This document shows, piece after piece, positions 49,939-57,500 of a DNA stretch of 64,000 bases; position 1 is the stretch's first letter; every line of letters starts with the position of its first letter. Source of the stretch: GCA-2732755 sp965228265 (GTDB lineage: Bacteria > Planctomycetota > Phycisphaerae > Phycisphaerales > UBA1924); NCBI GenBank assembly GCA_965228265.1, contig OZ245804.1, positions 2,356,001 through 2,420,000 on the forward strand, read 5' to 3'. The notes under the pieces were generated by a model. That model had not been told where the DNA came from. It did no database searches and worked only from the letters and a program-made list of their open reading frames with translations. Position numbers and translations under genes: made by a program.

Positions 49939-51759
49939 ATGAGCACGACTGACACACCGAACTCGCCCATCACCAACAGCCGCAAGGGCACACTCCAGCG
50001 CTGGTCGCGGACACTGATCCCGACCCTCCGCGACGCCCCGGCCGAGGCCTCGACCCCGAGCCACCGGCTCATGCTCCGCGCCGGCTGCATCCGCCAGGTC
50101 GGAGCAGGGGTCTACGACTTCCTCCCGCTAGGCATGCGTGTGCTCCAGAAGGTCAGCCAGATCGTCCGCGAGGAGATGGACGCCGCCGGCGCCTGCGAGA
50201 TGCTCATGCCCGCGATCGTGCCCATCGAGCTCTACGCCGGCACAAAGCGTGACCAGGAATACGGCGATCTGCTCTTCAAGCTCACCGACCGTCACGGCCG
50301 CGACGCCGCCCTCGGCCCGACACACGAAGAGACCGTCACCGAGATGGCCAAGGGCTCGATCACGAGCTACAAGCAACTCCCGCTCAACGTCTACCAGATT
50401 CAGACCAAGTTCCGCGATGAGTTCCGTCCCCGCGCAGGTCTGCTCCGCGGTCGTGAGTTCCTGATGAAGGACGCTTACTCCTTCCACGCCGCTATCGAGG
50501 GCGATGGGGGGCTCAACGAGACCTACGACCGCATGTACCAGGCGTACATGAACGTCTTTACGCGGTGCGGGCTCGACTTCACCGTCGTCGAAGCAGAAGC
50601 CGGCCCGATCGGTGGCTCGGCTTCGCACGAGTTCATGGTGAACGCCGAGACGGGCGAGGACACGATCCTCGTCTGCCCCGAGACCGGCTACGCCGCCAAC
50701 GTCGAGAAATGCGAGATCGGTGAGCGCGATTGGTCATTCGAGACCGACGCCACTACGGACCTCGAGAAAAAGCACACTCCCGGCATGCCCGGCATCGATC
50801 TCGTCGCCGATCACCTCGGCGTCAAACCCGAGAATATGCTCAAGACAGTTGTCTTCACCAAGGTCGGTGGCGACAAGCGCAAGTGGGTGCTCGCGACCGT
50901 GCGCGGCAACCACGACGTCAACGAGGGCAAGGTCCGTGACGCCGTCGGATTCCCGATCACACTCGCCGACGAGAAAGAAGCCAAAGAAGCCGGTTTCGCG
51001 ATCGGCTATGTCAGTCCGCGCATGGCGGTCGAACGAGACGACACGCTGCTCGTCATCGATCCCGATGCCACCGGAGGCGTCTGGGCCACAGGGGCTGACG
51101 AGAAAGACCACCACGTCACAGGCTTCATCTGGCACCGCGATCTCGGCGCTGACCTCCCGACCAAAGACCAGCAGGGGGGCAAGATCCGGGTTGCCGAGGT
51201 GCGCAACGCCATCGAGGGTGATCCATCCCCCCGATCGCCCGGCGCAAAGCTCGTCGCCAAGCGAGGCATCGAGGTCGGGCACATCTTCAAGCTGGGCACC
51301 AAGTACGCCCAGGCCTTCGACTTCACCGTCCTCAATGAGCAACAGAAGAAGACCACGGTCATCATGGGCTGCTACGGCATCGGTGTCAGCCGGACCATCG
51401 CCGCCAGCATCGAGCAGAGCCACGACGACTGGGGCATCATCTGGCCTGTCCCGATCGCTCCATACCACGTTGTGATCACGGTCATGGATCCCAAGAAGCA
51501 GGAGCAGGCCGATCTGGCAGAGAAGCTGGCGACCGAACTGGTCGAGGCCGGCGCGGACGTCCTCATCGACGACCGCAACGAGCGTCCCGGCGTGAAGTTC
51601 AAGGACGCGGACCTCATCGGCCTGCCTGTCCGTCTGACCATCGGCGACAAAGCCATGGCCGAGAACTGCGTTGAGTTCAAGCTCCGCAGCGAGGAAGGCA
51701 AGGGCCGACTCGTCGACATCGCGGACGCAGTGCAAGAAACCCTGTCCAAGCTCGCCTGA
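49939..51759 (+). CDS. proS: Prolyl-tRNA synthetase (bacterial type)
   Basis: 606 residues. The class II motifs are RAGCIRQVGAGVYDFLPLG, the motif 2 segment QIQTKFRDEFRPRAGLLRGREFLMKDAYSF, and motif 3 GCYGIGVSRTIAASIEQSHD. The editing (INS) domain lies between motifs 2 and 3 (residues 225-400, with TVVFTKVGGDKRKWVLATVRG). The anticodon-binding domain ends the protein. This is the long bacterial ProRS with editing activity, normally 565-575 residues, so a few extra loops are present. It is convergent with the VCBS gene. Confidence 0.96.
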   Translation: MSTTDTPNSPITNSRKGTLQRWSRTLIPTLRDAPAEASTPSHRLMLRAGCIRQVGAGVYDFLPLGMRVLQKVSQIVREEMDAAGACEMLMPAIVPIELYAGTKRDQEYGDLLFKLTDRHGRDAALGPTHEETVTEMAKGSITSYKQLPLNVYQIQTKFRDEFRPRAGLLRGREFLMKDAYSFHAAIEGDGGLNETYDRMYQAYMNVFTRCGLDFTVVEAEAGPIGGSASHEFMVNAETGEDTILVCPETGYAANVEKCEIGERDWSFETDATTDLEKKHTPGMPGIDLVADHLGVKPENMLKTVVFTKVGGDKRKWVLATVRGNHDVNEGKVRDAVGFPITLADEKEAKEAGFAIGYVSPRMAVERDDTLLVIDPDATGGVWATGADEKDHHVTGFIWHRDLGADLPTKDQQGGKIRVAEVRNAIEGDPSPRSPGAKLVAKRGIEVGHIFKLGTKYAQAFDFTVLNEQQKKTTVIMGCYGIGVSRTIAASIEQSHDDWGIIWPVPIAPYHVVITVMDPKKQEQADLAEKLATELVEAGADVLIDDRNERPGVKFKDADLIGLPVRLTIGDKAMAENCVEFKLRSEEGKGRLVDIADAVQETLSKLA

Positions 51760-51810
51760 CCCCGTCTGCCCCCTCAGAGCCAGCCCGATGGGCCTAGACG
51801 GGCCAAAAGC

Positions 51811-51850
51811 AGTGCCCTATTTAACATAACATATATTATCGGCTCTATGT
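51811..51850. other. AT-rich intergenic tract between convergent proS and VCBS genes
   Basis: The 127-nt gap between the two stop codons contains a run such as TATTTAACATAACATATATT, strikingly AT-rich for this window. Weak GC hairpins (GCCC-GAT-GGGC near 51783) precede it. It most likely serves as a shared termination zone; no gene is visible. Confidence 0.4.
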
Positions 51851-51886
51851 CTTGGGTTGGAATTCCCAAGCCTGAAGCAGGACTCG

Positions 51887-54800
51887 TTACGGGCAGCCGG
51901 CGTTGTAGTTGGCCACCCAGGAGCTGAAATCGGCCGGGGTGCACGAGCCGTCGAAATTCTGATCGCAGATCGGCGCGTTCGCATTGAATGCAGCCACCCA
52001 CGCGCTGAAGTCGGCCGGGCTCAGGATCCCGTCGCCATTCGTATCGGCGAGGCAGTACGGCTGGGCGAGCGATGTCACCGCCAGATGCCCCGGCGTGCCC
52101 AGAATCAGCCCGACTGGCCTCGGACTGGCCATCGGATCGATGTAGACCACCAGGTCATCCGTCAGCGAGACAGCCCCGAGACCCTCCTCAAGATCCGCCT
52201 CGCGCACCAACAGAGGCACGCCGATCGGCTGAACCTCCAGATCCACCACCGATTCAAATGTGACCGCGCCCGTCTCCACGAACTGATTCATGAGCTTTCG
52301 CACAGCCCGAACGTCGGACGCGTTGGTGGAGACCACCGCGATATCCAGATCGCCGTCGTCATCCAGGTCGGCAAGCGCCACTGAACTCGGCAGGGGGGCC
52401 GGATCGGATTCGCTTTCACTCAGCGGCAGCTCGATCTGCTCCGAAAAGTCCCTGCCCGAAGGCGTGTCCGGGTTCGATATATTCAGAAGAACCGAGACAC
52501 TCCCCCCCTGCTCGTTGATCACGACGATATCGGGATACCCATCGTTATTGAGATCGTCGGATCGGACCTCGGTCGGCGCATCGCCCACAGAGTACATCGC
52601 GGTCTCGAACATGCCGGGCGATGACGCGGGGTTCGCGGCCACGCTCACCTTGTCATCATCGTTTGATGACACAACAAAGCCGGCGATATACGCCGCCGCT
52701 CCGCCATCTACATCTATCGGGTCAACACTGTCCGGATCGTCACAGACATCAACGTCGCAGGTTTCCCACACCGGGCCGTTGAGCACCGCGCCCGTCGCCA
52801 CGCCCGAGTCCTCGGCGTCTGAAAGCACAACAAGACCGGGCGGGCTGCCGATCCGGCTCAGGCCCGGCCCGCGCAACTGCGCCGGCATGAAGTCGGCCGT
52901 GGCAAGATCAAAGACCCCCGCCCCCGCACGAATGAGCAGCGGCGGCGCCGTCGACTCAAACACCGGGTTCGATTGCGATGAATCCACCTCAAGCAGGAAG
53001 ATCACCGTCTGATTGCTCGAGACGAGACTGTTGGCCACCGCAACTTCGATCCGCCCGTCGCCGTCGTAATCCCCCGCTTCAACAGCGATCGGTCGCTGCA
53101 CCAGTGGCCCCGTGTAGAAACCAAGCGTGTCGAAGTCGTAATTGCCCTGCGTCTGGGCCGAGCCCATGAACACGGCAACTCCCCCACCGGGCGCGCCGCC
53201 CGGAATCTCGGGGTACACAACAACCGTGTCCAGGAATCCGTCGGGTTCGCCATTCGGTCCGCCAGTGATATCAACCACCACCGCGTCGGCAGGCGTTGAA
53301 CTGGCAAGGAAATCCCTGCCCCCCAAGGGCGGCGGTTCGACGGGCGTGGTTTCCAGACGCACCCACGAATCCGCTGGCATGTCGTTGTACTCGGGCCACA
53401 ACGTCCCAGGCGTCGGGTCGCCCGATTTGAGCAGCGTGATCCGAGGCGTGTGGACGATATCGAACTCCGAACGAGTATCATCCAGATCGTTCGCGCGCAG
53501 CACTTCAATCAACGCGCCTGCCTGTGGCGTGAATGTATCAGATGCCTGGACAATGAGATCACCAGCCAGCGACGCCGCACCCGTTGTTTCGAGCACATCA
53601 AGATCCAGCGGCTGGGCTGAACGCAGATCGATGCGCAGCGTCCCGGGTCGCGTGGGCACACTCGGGGTGAACTGGGCGTAATTCCCATCGATCGACAGCG
53701 TGCCCCGCGGGCGGACGAGCCCCCCGTTGTGCACACTCGCATCAATACTCCCGCTGCCCGTAAGTACGCCGCCCTTGTGGATGTAGATGTTGCTGCCGGT
53801 ATCAACCTGCGCGCCGGAGACGGAGATCGTCCCGTTCGTGACGTGAATGTCTCCGTCAACTTCCAAGGTGCTCGAGATGGCATCGATTGCAGGCTTGCTT
53901 GTGCGCTGGATCACCTCGACACGATCATGGCCCGTTCCGATGATGGCAAACTCGGAGACACCGTCGGCGTCCGATGCGAGCACAGCAGCACCCGATGCCC
54001 GCAGGATCGGTTTGACCGCTTCGTCCTCTTGGTACGTCAGTCCGGCGATGTTCTCGATGAGATGCACCCTGCTGGCCCGTTTCGATGACGCGATGAAGTC
54101 CACATCGTGATCGCCGTCGATATCCGTCGGCACGAGTTCGCAGTACGGATACTCCTGGCTGAGAACAGTCGCCTTGAAAGAGGGCGTCCCGCCTTCATTC
54201 ACGAAGAGCGTGATCCCGTCCTCTTCGGACATGAACAGGTCCGTCAAACCGTCCATGTTCTGGTCTTCTCGGCTGAGCGTGTTCAGACCCATGAGCTCGA
54301 TACTCAGGATCGGATAGCAGTCGATTTCACCGTCGCACTGACCCAGAGCCACATAGTCGCGCTCCTGGATCAGGATGGGCGTGAACGACGGGGTGGGCGC
54401 CGCGTCGCTGTGCAAGACGTACAACTGATACCCGACCCGCCCGGCCGACTGGCCATCCACTTTCTCGCAATGGATCGCGACATCACGGCCGCCGTCCAGA
54501 TCAAAGTCGCACACGACCACGCCAAACGATTGAAGACCACTGACCGCCGGGAAGGGGATATACGCAAACGTCGGCGTGCTCCCCCCGCTGCTCCTGAACC
54601 ATCCCTGGCCGGAGACGATGTCGAGATCTCCGTCGAAATCAAGGTCAGACGCGACCAGATGCTGCGCATCAGTACTCGTCAGAATCGGTGAATCAACATA
54701 GGTCGGCGTGCCGCCGCTCACCGCCGTGTGCAGCACGAGCACCGGAACAGCAAAGTCATATCGAATCGAAACGATGTCCTCAAGGCCATCGCCCGTGAAG

Positions 54801-56668
54801 TCGCCGACCGCAATGGGCCCACGTGGAGCCGGCACGTTGGCGTCAACGGCGTGCCCTGTCCAGCCTGTGTTGGAGGACTGATCCGGCGCGTAGACCGAGA
54901 GCGAAGCCGGCACATTCTGACCGGTTCCACCATACTCCTCCCCCGAGACCACAAACCCGGTCTGGCCATCGGGTAAGACGATGTCCTCAACTTCTTGTGG
55001 CCGACCGATCAGGTTGAAGAACGATCCAAGCGTCCCATCGCCATCAATGACCGTGCGCTTCAGTTCGCGAGGCCCGTCCAGCTCTGTATCGGTCCCGATC
55101 TGCAGACTACCCCCTCCCGTGATCGAGAGCGGAGTGCGGACCGTCACGCCGACGTTCCCGAAGATCGAGAATCCCGACCCGGATGGCACCGAGACATCAC
55201 CATCAACAACAACCGGACGATTGTTTGCCGCGTTCAGTGAGGCGTTGTCGGCAAGCAGCACGCGTGAATCCTGACCGAGGATGAACGCATCATCACTGAC
55301 AAGCGCCAGTGCCTTCCCGTTCAGCAGAATGGTCGGGTCCTGACTCAGACGCTCAGCCGGAATAAGCAGCGTCTGTCCCGATGAGGCTGCGCTCACCGCA
55401 TCTGCGAACGTCGAGCTCAAGTCCGTCGTGGTCAGATTCTCGATCGGCCGTACCTGCTCGAACCAGTCCAGACGCCCCGCGTTCGGGAAGATTGCCCCCA
55501 GATCGATTCTTCCGTTCTGGCTGATGTCGCCAGCAGTGATAGCCGCGCACGCACCCTGAGCCGCACCGAGTGGGCGTGTCTGGAAGAACGGCGTCAGAAC
55601 ACTCGTGTTCTCGAGCAGCACCACATCTGCCCCGGCTCCCAGCCCCGCCGCGAGATCCATGTCGCCATCCGAGTCGATATCCATCGAGATCACCGATCGC
55701 GGATCGATCAGAAAGATGTTCGCAACATTCGTAAACGATGGGGCGAACCCTCCGTTATTCCGGAAGACCGAGATGCGGTCACTCCCCGCCGCCGCGACCG
55801 CGATATCGGGTTCCGCCGTACCCGCAAGATTCGCAACCGTCACCGAGACAGGATCATCCAGTGTGCTATCGATGCTCTGAAACTGGAAACTCGGATTACC
55901 TCCCCCACTGCTCCTCCACCAAACGACACGGTTCCTCCCGCTCGAAGTGCCCGGCGTCTCAGAGACAGCAATCACATCCTGCGAACCACTCAGATTCAGA
56001 TCCGCGACCTGCAGATCGCTGACGTTCTCGAGTGTGACCGTCGGAGCGCTCAGCGGGATCGCACTGAATGTCGGAATCGGCTGGCCGTTGTTCCGATACC
56101 AGACGACATGCCCCTGCGACGATCCGGCGTTCGCATAGAAAGCGACCACAACATCGGTGTCGCCATCATGATCAAGATCCGCAGCCCGAGCGGCGTTAAC
56201 TCGCTGACCGATATCGCTAGCGGGCAAACTGCCCAGAGTCCTGGGCTCGAAGACCGCCGGCATGCCCCCGACATTCTCGTACCACGTGATCGACGTGGGC
56301 GTGATCCCCCGCACCGAAGCCATCACATCGAGATCGCCATCCCCATCGATATCAGCCGACGACGCGTGAGCCGCATTGATCACCAGATTATCGATGACAT
56401 GCATCACCGGGAACGCCGGGTTCGTGTTCCCGTCATTCTCGAACCACACGATCGACCCCGAGTTGCCCGTCGCAACCAGGAAGTCGAGGTCTCCATCGCC
56501 ATCAAGGTCAGCGGACTCCACGGAGGCCGCCCCCACAAGCATCGAAGTCACATTGGGTCTCGGGGCAAACTCCGGGTCCTGCGCAGCGCATAGGCCAGCC
56601 ACGCACACGCACACTCCGAAGCGCGCACGCCGGGCCACCATCCAAACTGGTTTCGATGCAATCCGCAC
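51887..56668 (-). CDS. Giant secreted FG-GAP/VCBS protein with C-terminal GC-type dockerin-like module
   Basis: 1,593 residues from a GTG with GGAGG 6 nt upstream; a signal peptide follows (MVARRARFGVCVCVAGLCAA). Three blocks of FG-GAP/VCBS beta-propeller repeats carry calcium loops of the form DLDGDGDLD (about residues 40-375, 580-920 and 1100-1520). They are separated by two beta-helix-like segments; the second (near 940-1060, GSGSIDASVHNGGLVRPRGT) resembles autotransporter-associated repeats. The C-terminus (ADTNGDGILSPADFSAWVAAF, then a second EF-like loop ending GCP) matches the dockerin-like anchor of Phycisphaerae secreted proteins. The role is probably adhesion or surface display. It is divergent from the sigma factor gene. 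Confidence 0.85.
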   Translation of the reverse strand: MRIASKPVWMVARRARFGVCVCVAGLCAAQDPEFAPRPNVTSMLVGAASVESADLDGDGDLDFLVATGNSGSIVWFENDGNTNPAFPVMHVIDNLVINAAHASSADIDGDGDLDVMASVRGITPTSITWYENVGGMPAVFEPRTLGSLPASDIGQRVNAARAADLDHDGDTDVVVAFYANAGSSQGHVVWYRNNGQPIPTFSAIPLSAPTVTLENVSDLQVADLNLSGSQDVIAVSETPGTSSGRNRVVWWRSSGGGNPSFQFQSIDSTLDDPVSVTVANLAGTAEPDIAVAAAGSDRISVFRNNGGFAPSFTNVANIFLIDPRSVISMDIDSDGDMDLAAGLGAGADVVLLENTSVLTPFFQTRPLGAAQGACAAITAGDISQNGRIDLGAIFPNAGRLDWFEQVRPIENLTTTDLSSTFADAVSAASSGQTLLIPAERLSQDPTILLNGKALALVSDDAFILGQDSRVLLADNASLNAANNRPVVVDGDVSVPSGSGFSIFGNVGVTVRTPLSITGGGSLQIGTDTELDGPRELKRTVIDGDGTLGSFFNLIGRPQEVEDIVLPDGQTGFVVSGEEYGGTGQNVPASLSVYAPDQSSNTGWTGHAVDANVPAPRGPIAVGDFTGDGLEDIVSIRYDFAVPVLVLHTAVSGGTPTYVDSPILTSTDAQHLVASDLDFDGDLDIVSGQGWFRSSGGSTPTFAYIPFPAVSGLQSFGVVVCDFDLDGGRDVAIHCEKVDGQSAGRVGYQLYVLHSDAAPTPSFTPILIQERDYVALGQCDGEIDCYPILSIELMGLNTLSREDQNMDGLTDLFMSEEDGITLFVNEGGTPSFKATVLSQEYPYCELVPTDIDGDHDVDFIASSKRASRVHLIENIAGLTYQEDEAVKPILRASGAAVLASDADGVSEFAIIGTGHDRVEVIQRTSKPAIDAISSTLEVDGDIHVTNGTISVSGAQVDTGSNIYIHKGGVLTGSGSIDASVHNGGLVRPRGTLSIDGNYAQFTPSVPTRPGTLRIDLRSAQPLDLDVLETTGAASLAGDLIVQASDTFTPQAGALIEVLRANDLDDTRSEFDIVHTPRITLLKSGDPTPGTLWPEYNDMPADSWVRLETTPVEPPPLGGRDFLASSTPADAVVVDITGGPNGEPDGFLDTVVVYPEIPGGAPGGGVAVFMGSAQTQGNYDFDTLGFYTGPLVQRPIAVEAGDYDGDGRIEVAVANSLVSSNQTVIFLLEVDSSQSNPVFESTAPPLLIRAGAGVFDLATADFMPAQLRGPGLSRIGSPPGLVVLSDAEDSGVATGAVLNGPVWETCDVDVCDDPDSVDPIDVDGGAAAYIAGFVVSSNDDDKVSVAANPASSPGMFETAMYSVGDAPTEVRSDDLNNDGYPDIVVINEQGGSVSVLLNISNPDTPSGRDFSEQIELPLSESESDPAPLPSSVALADLDDDGDLDIAVVSTNASDVRAVRKLMNQFVETGAVTFESVVDLEVQPIGVPLLVREADLEEGLGAVSLTDDLVVYIDPMASPRPVGLILGTPGHLAVTSLAQPYCLADTNGDGILSPADFSAWVAAFNANAPICDQNFDGSCTPADFSSWVANYNAGCP

Positions 56669-56900
56669 AAGCGCCTCCAAAAAGTCCCCCGCCAAGCCGT
56701 GGATCAATCCGTGGGATGGGGAAACCCACGACAATTGTGACGTGATCGCTCCCGGATTGGACACAGAGTCACTGAAGTAGGCCAAAATCACGGAGATGGA
56801 CGGGTTCGGTTCGGTACCTAAATGTCGCTCCATCGTCCGAAATCACGGATGATATTTCGAAGGCCGATCAGCCAGGCCGCCCGGGATCATTCAGCAGGGG

Positions 56901-57500
56901 ATGCACACGATGTCTGAGTTCTCTTCTCCCACCTCCGACGGCCACTTTGTCACGCAGATTCTGGATCGGGTCCGCGTGGGCGAGGCCGGCGCCAAAGACG
57001 AACTCGTCGACGCCGTCTACCAAACGCTGCGCCAAATCGCCGAGCACCAGAAAAGATACATCGCCTCGCAGACACTCGACGCCGAGGGGCTGGTGGGCGA
57101 AGCCTATTTCAAGGTCCTCGGCAAAGCCGACGTTGACTTCGAAAACCGTCGCCATCTCTACGGCGCGTTCAGTCGCGCGATGCGCGAGATCCTCATCGAC
57201 GCCGCTCGCCGCCGCAACGCACTCAAACGTGGCGGCGGGCAGCAACGCGTCCCGCTCGACGACATCCAGGTCGCAGGCGACGCACCGGTCAGCGACGTCG
57301 TCGCGCTCGATAAACTCATCACACAACTCGAGAACGCCGACCCGCGCGCAGCCGAGGTCGTGCGCTACCGCTTCTTCCTCGGCATGGCCGAGCCACAGAT
57401 CGCCGAAGTGCTCGGTGTCACAGTGCGCACCGTGCAACGTGACTGGAAATACGCCAAGGCCTTCATGCGCCGGGAGCTCGGCAGCGGAGAGAGTGAGTGA
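56901..57500 (+). CDS. ECF-type RNA polymerase sigma factor
   Basis: 199 residues. Region 2 corresponds to residues 15-95 (QTLRQIAEHQKRYIASQTLD ... LYGAFSRAMREILIDAARRR) and region 4 to residues 135-195 with the helix-turn-helix IAEVLGVTVRTVQRDWKYAK. The wording fits the planctomycete/acidobacterial ECF group usually paired with protein kinases. No anti-sigma gene is adjacent; the overlapping kinase gene is the probable regulator. An in-frame ATG three codons later is an equally good start. Confidence 0.9.
   Translation: MHTMSEFSSPTSDGHFVTQILDRVRVGEAGAKDELVDAVYQTLRQIAEHQKRYIASQTLDAEGLVGEAYFKVLGKADVDFENRRHLYGAFSRAMREILIDAARRRNALKRGGGQQRVPLDDIQVAGDAPVSDVVALDKLITQLENADPRAAEVVRYRFFLGMAEPQIAEVLGVTVRTVQRDWKYAKAFMRRELGSGESE

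Noticed and set aside
51887..56668. Repeated GACGGCGATGG-like strings suggesting a tandem DNA repeat
   Set aside because: They encode calcium-loop DxDGDGD motifs of FG-GAP repeats with variable surrounding sequence, so the repeat is at protein level.
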